Below are positions 44,809 to 52,728 of a stretch of DNA of 64,000 nt, piece by piece. The stretch's first letter is position 1, and the number at the start of each line of letters is the position of its first letter. Under the pieces are notes generated by a model. It worked only from the letters and a program-made list of their open reading frames with translations. It was not told where the DNA came from and made no database searches. The DNA comes from an uncultured Bacteroidales bacterium. Its GTDB lineage: Bacteria; Bacteroidota; Bacteroidia; Bacteroidales; UBA932. The stretch lies in NCBI GenBank assembly GCA_947253655.1, contig CAMYAE010000006.1:25363-89362 (forward strand), written 5' to 3'. Made by a program: the position numbers and the translations under genes.

Positions 44809-45123
44809 TTAAGCGAGACCGTCAATTATCCCTGTAATCTTTTCTTTAGGAACAACCCCTACCGTACGCTCCTCGACTTTTCCGTCCTTGAAAAACAATA
44901 GTGTAGGTATATTTCTGATGCCGTATTTTATCGCAGTCTCCTCACAATCATCGACATTGCACTTCACCACCACGGCCTTGCCTTCGTATTCTTCTGCAAT
45001 TTCGTCAACTGTCGGGGAGAGAACCCTGCACGGACCGCACCAGGCAGCCCAAAAATCTACCACTACCGGCTGATTTCCGGCGATCAATTCTGCAAATGTT
45101 GCATCTGTAGCTATTTTTACCAT
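44809..45123 (-). CDS. trxA: Thioredoxin
   Basis: A 104-residue cytosolic thioredoxin with the redox motif WCGPC (Cys29, Cys32), the buried Asp in VVDFWA and the cis-proline loop RNIPTLLFF. It reduces protein disulfides using thioredoxin reductase. It is the first gene of an eight-gene string reaching trmB at 39014, and a near-perfect Bacteroidota promoter lies upstream. Confidence 0.97.
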   Translation of the reverse strand: MVKIATDATFAELIAGNQPVVVDFWAAWCGPCRVLSPTVDEIAEEYEGKAVVVKCNVDDCEETAIKYGIRNIPTLLFFKDGKVEERTVGVVPKEKITGIIDGLA

Positions 45124-45166
45124 AATATAATCAAATTTAACAGTTAATATTTATTGAATATATACG

Positions 45167-45197
45167 CAAATTTAATAATTTATGGAATTAATGCAAA
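45167..45197 (-). promoter_or_regulatory. Promoter of the trxA operon
   Basis: On the minus strand TTTG (45197-45194), a 19-nt spacer and TAAATTTG (45174-45167) match the Bacteroidota -33/-7 consensus exactly, leaving a leader of roughly 35 nt before the trxA ATG at 45123. Confidence 0.7.
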
Positions 45198-45249
45198 TGC
45201 GAGGCCAAAAATAGAAAGACGGACGGAAAAATTCCCGCCCGTCATAATG

Positions 45250-45323
45250 TCGGGGTACTGTGACTCGAACACAGGACCCTCTGGTCCCAAACCAGATGCG
45301 CTAGCCAACTGCGCCACACCCCG
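45250..45323 (-). tRNA. tRNA-Pro (TGG)
   Basis: A complete 74-nt cloverleaf: acceptor CGGGGTG/TACCCCG, D-stem GCGC/GCGC, anticodon stem TCTGG/CCAGA around loop TTTGGGA, canonical T-loop TTCGAGT with stem CTGTG/CACAG, discriminator A, CCA not encoded. The AT-rich patch with HTH and AlbA_2 genes begins just to its right, at the 5' side of the tRNA gene. Confidence 0.96.
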
Positions 45324-45506
45324 ATAACATACCCTCGGTTTTGCCCCTCAGGTCCCCTTTGCAAAAATAAACTCCTCAAAAGGGACTACAAAGATACTGC
45401 TGATTTTCATAAAAGCAAAATTTTCATAAAATATTTGCTCATGGTAGAGTCAAAAAGCAAGTGCAATATTACTGCAATGTCAAGATAGAAGTGCAACAGT
45501 GAAATT

Positions 45507-45617
45507 ATGCAGGCAGTAGGTGTAAAATACCGTACGGCAAAAAGCTATATCAGTTATATGAGAAACAATGAAATAATTGTCCAAGACAATAATGACTTTT
45601 ATTTTATAAAACCTTGA
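45507..45617 (+). pseudogene. Short HTH-tail-like fragment (36 codons)
   Basis: A 36-codon frame (MQAVGVKYRTAKSYISYM...FYFIKP) whose text looks like the last helix and wing of a helix-turn-helix DNA-binding protein. No N-terminal part is found in the 180 nt between it and tRNA-Pro. It ends 2 nt before the start of the excisionase-like gene. It is either a remnant of a mobile-element gene or a very small real protein; I favour a remnant. Confidence 0.4.
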
Positions 45618-45619
45618 TT

Positions 45620-45823
45620 ATGAATTTATCCGAAAAGAAAAATCCAAAAGAAGATTATGCTTATTACGATGCCTTTGATGTAGCAAGAATTTTGCGTATT
45701 CATTTCAAAACCGCTCATAAATGGGGAACAGAAGGCAAAATACCTTCGTTCAAAATCGGTAATAGACGATATTTCCCTCCGGAAGAGATTTTGGCGTTGA
45801 GAAGGGAGTTAAGCGTTAGATAA
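45620..45823 (+). CDS. Small excisionase-like helix-turn-helix protein
   Basis: A 67-residue protein from the ATG at 45620 (the frame is also open from a TTG at 45614). The pattern YDAFDVARILRIHFKTAHKW followed by GKIPSFKIGNRRYF matches the MerR-like excisionase/HTH_17 domain used by conjugative and integrative elements of Bacteroidota to bind DNA, with the closing wing residues RYFPPEE. No integrase is in the window. It may be a leftover of an element that entered near tRNA-Pro, or a regulator of the AlbA_2 gene 74 nt downstream. Confidence 0.75.
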   Translation: MNLSEKKNPKEDYAYYDAFDVARILRIHFKTAHKWGTEGKIPSFKIGNRRYFPPEEILALRRELSVR

Positions 45824-45897
45824 ATTGATTTTTTAATTTTATTGCCTAAGTTATTTAAAAGAATTTGTTATCTTTAAATTCTCTAAAACTCTAAATA

Positions 45898-47334
45898 ATG
45901 ACCATGGATAATCTCGATATTATACAAGATTTTATTGCTAAAAGCGAAACGGCAGAAATAGAATTTAAAGAAACTACCGGACAGTTGGAGCGGGGGTTGG
46001 AAACTCTTTGTGCTTTTCTGAATGGTACAGGTGGAACAGTTCTGTTTGGAGTTACCGATAAGGGGAAACTTATCGGACAAGAAATCAGTGATAAGACCAA
46101 ACGAGATATTGTGGAGGGTATTGGCAAAATTGAACCTTTAACTAATGTTGAAATATCATACATTCCTATACCCGAAACCAATAAATATGTTGTAGTGCTT
46201 CATGTAGAACCACAATTGTACGCTCGTCCATTCACTTACAAAGGCAGAGCTTATCAAAGATTTGAAAGCGTGACATCCGTAATGTCACAGGTAAGTTATA
46301 ATCATCTTTTGATGCAACGTGGCGGGAAATATGCATGGGAAACGATGTATAATGATGATTTGAAAATAGAACATCTCGATGAAAATACTATTTTTGGAGC
46401 AGTACGAGCAGGAGTTGAAAGCGGCCGTTTATCGGAAACTACAATGCGAGAAGATATTTCTGTTATTCTCGGCAAGTTTAACTTGTTGTCAAGCGAAGGT
46501 AAATTGAAAAACGCAGCAGCTGTCTTGTTTGGTAAAGAATTGGGCGATTATTCTCAATGCCTGTTACGAATGGCACGTTTCAAAGGTGTGAACAAAGAAG
46601 AGTTCGTTGACAATCAACGAGAATACGGTAACATATTCAAATTGCTTGATGTTGCAATGTCATTCTTTTTCAAACACCTTTCTTTATCAGGAAAAGTAGA
46701 AGAATTATATCGGGAAGAAGAATTAAGCATTCCTTACAAAGCATTAAGAGAATGTTGTATTAACGCTTTTGCACACCGTATTTATCATAAACCGGGAAGT
46801 TCTGTTAGTATTGCCATTTATGATGACCGTGTAGAAGTAACAAACAGTGGTACTTTTCCCGAAGATATTACAATTGAGCGTTTATTAAGCACCCATGATT
46901 CTGAGCCACAGAACCCCATAATTGCCAATGTGCTTTATAAAAGTAAAATTCTTGAAAGTTGGGGTCGTGGTATAGGTTTAATGGTAAGTGAGTGTCAACG
47001 TGTAGGGCTTCCTGCTCCTGAATTTCATACGGACGGTGCTTTTGTTTGGGTTGTTTTCCGCACAAGTACCACACAAGTACCACACAAGTACCACACAAGT
47101 ACCACACAAGTAGAAACACTTGTTGAAATAATTAACGAAAAGACTTTGTCAACAAAAGAAATGATGTCGCTCTTGCTGTTAAAAAACAGAAAAAACTTCT
47201 TAAATATATATCTCAATCCATCAATGGCGATAGACTTAGTTGAACCTTTGTATCCGGAACAGCCAAATCACCCAAGACAAAAATATCGTTTGACTGAAAA
47301 GGGGAAAAATCTATTGAAACAATTAAAAAAATAG
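45898..47334 (+). CDS. AlbA_2 (Schlafen-like) and HATPase domain protein with frame-switchable C-terminus
   Basis: A 478-residue protein (ATG at 45898, or 45904). Residues about 15-130 are the AlbA_2/divergent AAA_4 domain (IEFKETTGQL, FLNGTGGTVLFGVTDKG); about 270-385 are a GHKL ATPase-like domain (RECCINAFAHRIYH, ESWGRGIGLM); 435-478 look like a winged helix (YRLTEKGKNLLKQLKK). These proteins are usually taken as transcription regulators or mobile-element accessory proteins. Between the ATPase and winged-helix parts an 11-bp unit is repeated 4.7 times (47061-47112). Because 11 is not divisible by 3, gain or loss of one unit shifts frame, and both other frames stop within 5 codons of the repeat. 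The surrounding DNA is more AT-rich than the flanks. Confidence 0.9.
   Translation: MTMDNLDIIQDFIAKSETAEIEFKETTGQLERGLETLCAFLNGTGGTVLFGVTDKGKLIGQEISDKTKRDIVEGIGKIEPLTNVEISYIPIPETNKYVVVLHVEPQLYARPFTYKGRAYQRFESVTSVMSQVSYNHLLMQRGGKYAWETMYNDDLKIEHLDENTIFGAVRAGVESGRLSETTMREDISVILGKFNLLSSEGKLKNAAAVLFGKELGDYSQCLLRMARFKGVNKEEFVDNQREYGNIFKLLDVAMSFFFKHLSLSGKVEELYREEELSIPYKALRECCINAFAHRIYHKPGSSVSIAIYDDRVEVTNSGTFPEDITIERLLSTHDSEPQNPIIANVLYKSKILESWGRGIGLMVSECQRVGLPAPEFHTDGAFVWVVFRTSTTQVPHKYHTSTTQVETLVEIINEKTLSTKEMMSLLLLKNRKNFLNIYLNPSMAIDLVEPLYPEQPNHPRQKYRLTEKGKNLLKQLKK
47061..47112 (+). repeat. 11-bp tandem repeat inside the AlbA_2 gene (4.7 copies)
   Basis: Four exact copies of CACAAGTACCA plus eight further bases. 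The unit has no stop in any frame and reads as a cyclic 11-residue peptide (TSTTQVPHKYH) across three units. Directly after the repeat, one alternative frame meets TAG at 47111 and the other TGA at 47124. Confidence 0.97.
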
Positions 47335-48097
47335 TTATTCCCTAGGTTAGGGCAAAAGTTGATAATATGGATTTAGAGTTACTCTTTTCTATTTTTTTCT
47401 TTATCCATAGGATTTCGCGAGGCTTGTCGGACAGATTTTTTGAACCTGAATGACTGTCGTGTTAACGTAGTGACTGAAATGCTTCAAATAAATCGGAAGA
47501 TGTGCCGCAGACGAACTTAACAGCAAGATATATAGCAGTTTTCAAAATAAAATGGGCAGAAAAGAACTTAGTAGTACCGAACTACGTCGGATGGTTGGTT
47601 GTTGTCTGCCTGTTTTTATTATAAGCCTTTACTTTAAAGTCTATTTCAATATGCGTGTAAAAGTCTAATAATGAGGCATTTTATCTATATTTGTAATCAT
47701 AAGATTTGATATAGTTTTTTATTCATATAATAAACGTATGAAATATGAATTTCCAATGTTTCAACATTAATGAATCTGTATAATGGGTCCGTATTTTTTT
47801 ATCTTAACGAACATAGGCTTCGCAATGCTATATTTCCTTTGCATTACTAAAACAGTGATATATGCCAAGGAATAAAAAAACACCAAATCTATCGAAGGGG
47901 TTTTGGTGAAACTGGACGACCAGCCGGCTCGGAAGTTTGACACTTGACTTTGCACAGAAGATGAGGAGATGCATCGCAAATAAAACAGGAGTTCCTCTTA
48001 CAAAATACGGAATAGAGAGAAAATTGGACGCATACTGATTGAAGATGACGGCACTATTGACAGGACGTTTGAGGGAACCCCTGAAGCAACATGGAAT
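47335..48097. other. AT-rich stretch without an intact gene
   Basis: No convincing coding frame. A hairpin CCCTA-GGT-TAGGG lies just after the AlbA_2 stop. A stop-free plus-strand stretch from about 47985 to 48172 (NREKIGRILIEDDG, FEGTPEATWNIDKA) and a shorter one before it (VLVKLDDQPARKFDT then stop) look like pieces of decayed coding sequence, but I do not recognise the family. Confidence 0.45.
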
Positions 48098-48128
48098 ATT
48101 GACAAAGCCATTTTTTTGCTTATATTTG
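48098..48128 (+). promoter_or_regulatory. Promoter candidate for lolD-trmN6
   Basis: ATTG (48098-48101; three of four -33 bases), a 19-nt spacer and TATATTTG (48121-48128) fit the Bacteroidota consensus. The leader to the lolD ATG is about 45 nt. Confidence 0.55.
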
Positions 48129-48141
48129 ACAGCCGTATCAT

Positions 48142-48156
48142 ATATCAATTTGATAT
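48142..48156. repeat. 15-nt perfect inverted repeat in the lolD leader
   Basis: ATATCAA-T-TTGATAT lies between the candidate -7 box and the lolD start, a position suited to an operator. It could also be chance in AT-rich DNA. Confidence 0.4.
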
Positions 48157-48178
48157 GTCTGTTATTCTCTGATTTAAT

Positions 48179-48844
48179 ATGATAATAAAAGCTGAAAATA
48201 TAGAAAAGTCGTTTGGGACGCTGAAGGTGCTGAAAGGCATTGACTTTAGTGCGGAAAAGTCTGAGGTTGTGTCGATTATGGGTGCATCCGGTGCCGGGAA
48301 ATCCACACTGCTTCAGATTTTGGGGACCTTGTCCACTCCGGATTCCGGCTCGTTGGAGATAGACGGTGTTGATGTCCTGGGGCTTGGCGGCAAACAGTTT
48401 TCTGCATTCAGAAACAAGGAAATAGGCTTTGTCTTCCAATTTCATCATCTTTTGCCGGAATTTACTTCCTTGGAAAATATAATGATACCCGCCTTTATTG
48501 CAGGGAGGACGGAGAAAGAGGCAAAGTCAGAAGCAATGGAACTGATAGATGCCTTGGGGCTTTCTGAAAGGGCAAGTCACAAGCCCTCGGAACTTTCCGG
48601 AGGCGAGCAGCAGCGGGTGGCCATTGCCAGGGCTCTTATCAACAAGCCTTCCATATTATTCGCGGACGAGCCGTCCGGCAATCTGGACAGTGTCACAAAG
48701 AGGGAAATTCACAATCTTTTTTTTAAGCTAAGGGATAGGTTTGGTCAGACGATAATTATCGTAACGCACGACCCGGAACTTGCGTCTATGTGCGACAGAT
48801 CGCTGTTCATGAGAGACGGCCTCTTTTCCGAAACGGGGAGATAA
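48179..48844 (+). CDS. lolD: ABC transporter ATPase, LolD type (lipoprotein release)
   Basis: A 221-residue ABC ATPase of the LolD/MacB subgroup. Walker A GASGAGKST (residues 35-43), Q-loop FQFHHLLPEF, signature LSGGEQQRVAIARAL, Walker B ILFADEPSGNLDS and the H-loop VTHDPE are all intact. With LolC/E-type permeases it extracts lipoproteins from the inner membrane; no permease gene is adjacent, which is usual in Bacteroidota. The trmN6 gene follows one base after the stop. Confidence 0.88.
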   Translation: MIIKAENIEKSFGTLKVLKGIDFSAEKSEVVSIMGASGAGKSTLLQILGTLSTPDSGSLEIDGVDVLGLGGKQFSAFRNKEIGFVFQFHHLLPEFTSLENIMIPAFIAGRTEKEAKSEAMELIDALGLSERASHKPSELSGGEQQRVAIARALINKPSILFADEPSGNLDSVTKREIHNLFFKLRDRFGQTIIIVTHDPELASMCDRSLFMRDGLFSETGR

Positions 48845-48845
48845 A

Positions 48846-49604
48846 ATGGACAGTTCTGTCATGGAGGTGTTTCATTTCAAACGTTTCGATGTCGCCAACG
48901 AAAATTCTGCGATGAAGGTCAACACAGACGGTGTTTTGCTTGGGGCATTGGCAACTGTTCCGAAGGTGGAGGCTGCCGATTTTTCAGTAATGGATGTGGG
49001 GACGGGGACAGGGACTATCGCACTGATGATAGCTCAAAGGCTTGAGTGTCAGAATAATGTGAAAATTATCGGGATAGATATAGACAGGGCGTCCGCTGCT
49101 GAGGCGGAAATGAATTTTCATAATTCTGCGTGGAGAGAACGGCTGCGGGCTTTGAATGTTCCGCTTCAAAGATGTTCAGGAAATTATGACCTGATTCTTT
49201 CAAATCCACCGTATTATGACAATTCGCTTCAGAATTCCGACATGCGGAAGAATATTGCGCGACATACTGCCTCCCCGGATGACGAAAACGAAGACAATTC
49301 ACCTCTTTCTTTCAGAATGCTTTTGGACTTTGCCGGGGAGCACCTTAGGCAGAAAGGTCTGCTTTCAGTTATTCTTCCCGCAGACATTGAAAGAGACGTA
49401 TTAAGGTACGGACGTGCTTGCGGACTGTTCCCCGTCAGAATCGTCCGGATAAGGACCACGGACAGAAAGCCCGCTTCAAGGATTGTAGTGGAGTTTTCAC
49501 ACGCACGTTCAGAGGGAGTGGAAGAGTTGCTGACAATCCATGAGGGAAACGGATATTCTTCCGAATATCAGAGTCTTATGAAGGACTTTTACCTTTGGGC
49601 GTAA
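48846..49604 (+). CDS. trmN6: tRNA1(Val) A37 N6-methyltransferase-like
   Basis: A 252-residue class I SAM methyltransferase of the YfiC/TrmN6 group, which forms m6A37 in tRNA-Val. Motifs are FHFKRF near the N-terminus, the conserved NTDGVLLGA, SAM motif DVGTGTGTIALMIAQR and the adenine-N6 catalytic motif SNPPYYDNS. The start lies one base after the lolD stop, so the two are co-transcribed. Its stop is followed by intergenic repeat copy 2. Confidence 0.9.
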   Translation: MDSSVMEVFHFKRFDVANENSAMKVNTDGVLLGALATVPKVEAADFSVMDVGTGTGTIALMIAQRLECQNNVKIIGIDIDRASAAEAEMNFHNSAWRERLRALNVPLQRCSGNYDLILSNPPYYDNSLQNSDMRKNIARHTASPDDENEDNSPLSFRMLLDFAGEHLRQKGLLSVILPADIERDVLRYGRACGLFPVRIVRIRTTDRKPASRIVVEFSHARSEGVEELLTIHEGNGYSSEYQSLMKDFYLWA

Positions 49605-49615
49605 CTATTGTTTCG

Positions 49616-49760
49616 GGCAGATCCCTACGCCTGCTTCGCCGGCTCTGGATGACAATACTGCATTCCTTTCCGCAGATTATTACGGGCTAACGCCCTCATA
49701 ATGACAATGAGGCACCCTTACGCCGCCACGGGGTGACAATGAAGGCTCCCTATAATGACA
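49616..49760 (+). repeat. Intergenic dispersed repeat, copy 2
   Basis: Lies between the convergent trmN6 and kinase-like genes. It holds the 37-nt core at 49671-49707, and a flank (49617-49670) that is also nearly the same as 53387-53440 of copy 3. Its last bases (CTATAATGACAACGG) encode the final residues and stop codon of the kinase-like gene. Confidence 0.88.
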
Positions 49761-50604
49761 ACGGAAAATGATAATCAATCAGGCCGTCAATGGGATTTCG
49801 TATAATCCGCCCTACCTCCATTCCATAGCGTTCCGCAGTTTCGCACAGAATATCTTTATTGGCGAATGCCGTAGAACCTACGCAGTTGAAACTATATTTC
49901 CCGTAGCCGGGATATCCGGACACGATGTTCCTGAAAAAATCATCAAAGGCATGCTCAATCAGCGACCGGCAATAATCATGCTTTAACTTATTGTCGCTTA
50001 CGTATTTGCAGAAGCCGGCACAAAACCTGTTCGGGAATGGCTGAGAATAGATTCTGCTTATTATTTCATCATCGGACATGGCGACAATCCCTGCCACTTC
50101 TTCCCTGACTTCCGATGGCATATTCCGGCGCAGATAATCCCTGAGCAGTGTCTTGCCGATATATCCTGCACTGCCCTCATCGCCCAATATAAACCCTAAA
50201 GACGGAATTCTGAAAACTATATTCTCCCTTTCATAGATACACGAGTTCATCCCTGTCCCTAAAATTGCAGCGAAGCCGGAATCTTTTCCCAAGAGTGCCC
50301 TTGCCGCCCCAAGAAGGTCATTCGACACAAAAACAGCCTCTGCCGACGGAAATGCTCCTGACAGAATTTTCCTTACACCCTCCACCTTGGAGTCAAGCAC
50401 GCCTGCACCATAGAAATATATTTCCGTAACATCGGCTGCCCGAATGCCCTTGGGCAAGGACTTCAATATATTAAGTCTCGCCTCCTCTTCGGTCCCGTAG
50501 ACAGGATTGCAGCCGGCAGTTTCATATATTACAGGTGCCTTACGCTCGTCCGAGAGGCAGGCCCAGGCTATTTTAGACGATCCCGAATCTGCTATTAATC
50601 TCAT
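49750..50604 (-). CDS. N-acetylglucosamine kinase-like protein (BadF/BadG ATPase family)
   Basis: A 284-residue ASKHA-fold kinase of the BadF/BadG/BcrA/BcrD group, which includes GlcNAc kinases. Phosphate loops are LIADSGSSKIAWA at the N-terminus and AILGTGMNSCIY near residue 115; LGFILGDEGSAGYIG is the hallmark of this subfamily. It probably phosphorylates GlcNAc or a related sugar in the cytoplasm. The divergent neighbour is a GH20 hexosaminidase, which would release such sugars. The last three residues and stop lie within an intergenic repeat. Confidence 0.85.
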   Translation of the reverse strand: MRLIADSGSSKIAWACLSDERKAPVIYETAGCNPVYGTEEEARLNILKSLPKGIRAADVTEIYFYGAGVLDSKVEGVRKILSGAFPSAEAVFVSNDLLGAARALLGKDSGFAAILGTGMNSCIYERENIVFRIPSLGFILGDEGSAGYIGKTLLRDYLRRNMPSEVREEVAGIVAMSDDEIISRIYSQPFPNRFCAGFCKYVSDNKLKHDYCRSLIEHAFDDFFRNIVSGYPGYGKYSFNCVGSTAFANKDILCETAERYGMEVGRIIRNPIDGLIDYHFPLSL

Positions 50605-50668
50605 TTTGAAAAGGAATTGGTTGTTATGTATTCAAGGACATCGATGCCAATATCGTCCATATCCCTTA

Positions 50669-50676
50669 CAAATTTA
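50669..50676 (-). promoter_or_regulatory. Candidate -7 box for the kinase-like gene
   Basis: TAAATTTG on the minus strand lies 64 nt before the kinase start in the 161-nt spacer shared with GH20. No -33 TTTG is evident at the standard spacing. Confidence 0.4.
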
Positions 50677-50765
50677 TCAAAAATTTCGAATTAACTATAA
50701 AATTCGTATTTTTACAAAGATTGTTATAGTCAGGCAGTTATGGGGGAGGGCTAAATTTTACAGGA

Positions 50766-52706
50766 ATGAAAAATATAATTGGAATTTTGCTGTCCGTTTG
50801 TGCATTTGCAGCTTGCTGCAGTGAGCCTATGTTGCTGCCAAAGCCTCAGGAGGCTGCTTTTTCTTGCGGCTCTTGGAAGCATAAGGCAGGAGAATTGCCG
50901 TTCTTGCTTACTTGGAGCGAGGATGTGCACCCGGAGGGCTACAATCTCATAGTGGACAGGTACGGAGCAAGGGCGGAAGTCGGCGACAATGCGGGTGTCT
51001 TTTATGCCTTGCAGACCCTCTCGCAACTCGCCGGGGTGGAAGTCGGCAGTCTCAAAAGCATGGATTGGAGCGTCCCCTGCTGCGAGATAAAAGACTATCC
51101 TTCATACGGATATAGAGGCTTGATGGTTGACGTGTCAAGGCATTTCCGCTCTTTGGCTTTCCTTTACAAGCATATAGACGCTATGGCGGCCGTGAAGCTT
51201 AACCGGCTTCACCTGCACCTTACAGACGCCGCCGGCTGGAGGCTTGAAATCAAGTCTTTCCCTCGCCTTACTGAAACGGCGGCATGGCGTTCCGAGGCAT
51301 CATATAGTAAATGGTGGATTGTGAATGGAGCTCCGAGAGATTATGTCACCACAGGGACGGAAAGGGCATACGGCGGCTTTTATACCCAAGAGGAGATAAA
51401 AGCTTTGGTCGCTTATGCTGCCAAAAAGCACATTACGATTATTCCGGAAATAGAAATGCCCGGCCATAGCGATGAGGTCTGTGCCGTATATCCGGAATTG
51501 TCTTGCGAAAATGCCGGCAGCGAGTTTTGCCCCGGCAAAGAGGCCACGTTCGATTTTATTTTCAAGGTATTGGACGAGGTATGCGAAATTTTTCCCGGCG
51601 AATATATACATATAGGAGGCGACGAGGCCGTAAAATCAGCGTGGAAGACATGTCCTGACTGCCGGCACAGGATGAGGGATGAGGGATTGGACAATGTTGA
51701 AGAACTTCAGGGCTATATGATGCATAGGGTAGAGGATTATCTCAAATCAAAAGGGAGGAAAGCGATATGTTGGGACGAAATCCTATCGGGTGGCTATAAG
51801 GGGAATGCTGCTGTAATGGCTTGGAGAGGCCCTGAAATCGGGATGAAGGCTGCCGGACTTGGGCGTGAAGCAATAATGTGCCCCGGGAAATACTGCTACC
51901 TTGATGCGGCTCAAGATGCTCCGTCGAAAGAGCCGGCTACATACGGCAACTATCTGAGCCTTAAACAAATATACTCATTCGACCTTAATGATTATTCCGT
52001 GTCGGATTCGTCCCGAGGCGACATTCTTGGTCTTCAGGCTAATCTTTGGGCAGAGTTCGTCGAGACTGATAAAGCTGCGGAATATCTTTTTTGGCCGAGA
52101 GCCTTGGCGGTTGCCGAGTCCGGCTGGAATTCATCCGCCCCTAAGAATTTTAATGATTTCAGGGCGAGGGCTTTACGGGTCAATTCCGGAATGGCCGGAA
52201 AGGGCTACAATGTCTTCGACATGAATTCCGAGCAGGGGCAGAGAAAATTGTTCTTCAAGCCCGTCAGGCATAAGGCGGTAGGGTGCAAGGTGGTATATAA
52301 TCCCCCTTGTAAGATAGATAACAGGTATCCGGCAGGAGGAGAGGGAAGTCTTACGGACGGACTTTCCGGAAGCTGGAGTTACAGCGATGGGCGGTGGCAG
52401 GGCTTTTTGCATGGGTTGGATGTGACAATAGATTTAGGCAGGACGAAACGGGTAAGGAGTGTGGAGATGTGTTTGCAGCAGAATATCGGAGTGGATATTC
52501 ATTTTCCGTTGTCGGTAAGCGTTGAGGTGTCCGGTGACGGGCAGCAATTCAGTCCTGCCGGTAGTGTGGAAATTCCTGTGAATGAGGACTTTGGGGCAAA
52601 GTTCAAAGATATGGACATAAATATAGATAAAAGGGCACGGTATATAAGGGTATTGGCCGAGAGGTCGCAGGGGTATCAGTTTTATGATGAAATTATAGTC
52701 AGGTAG
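50766..52706 (+). CDS. Beta-N-acetylhexosaminidase, GH20 lipoprotein with C-terminal discoidin-like domain
   Basis: A 646-residue lipoprotein (signal ending FAACCS). It has an N-terminal GH20b-like domain, a catalytic TIM barrel starting at GYRGLMVDVSRHF, and the catalytic Asp-Glu pair Asp286-Glu287 in IHIGGDEA, used for substrate-assisted hydrolysis of beta-GlcNAc/GalNAc ends. HLHLTDAAGWRLEI and ITIIPEIEMPGHS are family blocks. Residues about 510-646 form an F5/8 type C-like module (DGLSGSWSYSDGRWQG, YIRVLAERSQG). It is divergent from the GlcNAc-kinase-like gene and followed by ogt after 22 nt. Confidence 0.96.
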   Translation: MKNIIGILLSVCAFAACCSEPMLLPKPQEAAFSCGSWKHKAGELPFLLTWSEDVHPEGYNLIVDRYGARAEVGDNAGVFYALQTLSQLAGVEVGSLKSMDWSVPCCEIKDYPSYGYRGLMVDVSRHFRSLAFLYKHIDAMAAVKLNRLHLHLTDAAGWRLEIKSFPRLTETAAWRSEASYSKWWIVNGAPRDYVTTGTERAYGGFYTQEEIKALVAYAAKKHITIIPEIEMPGHSDEVCAVYPELSCENAGSEFCPGKEATFDFIFKVLDEVCEIFPGEYIHIGGDEAVKSAWKTCPDCRHRMRDEGLDNVEELQGYMMHRVEDYLKSKGRKAICWDEILSGGYKGNAAVMAWRGPEIGMKAAGLGREAIMCPGKYCYLDAAQDAPSKEPATYGNYLSLKQIYSFDLNDYSVSDSSRGDILGLQANLWAEFVETDKAAEYLFWPRALAVAESGWNSSAPKNFNDFRARALRVNSGMAGKGYNVFDMNSEQGQRKLFFKPVRHKAVGCKVVYNPPCKIDNRYPAGGEGSLTDGLSGSWSYSDGRWQGFLHGLDVTIDLGRTKRVRSVEMCLQQNIGVDIHFPLSVSVEVSGDGQQFSPAGSVEIPVNEDFGAKFKDMDINIDKRARYIRVLAERSQGYQFYDEIIVR

Positions 52707-52728
52707 TATTTCAGTAATATATTATAAT

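Noticed and set aside
45385..45415. Imperfect hairpin near tRNA-Pro as a terminator or attachment site
   Set aside because: The stem has a mismatch, a 16-nt loop and no T-run, and no duplicate of the tRNA end was seen nearby.
47061..47112. Short repeated units suggesting a CRISPR array
   Set aside because: The units are directly adjacent without spacers and lie inside an intact reading frame, so this is a tandem repeat.
47828..48448. 206-codon minus-strand frame
   Set aside because: It runs antisense over lolD, has no family resemblance and no start context; the lolD frame is fully conserved.
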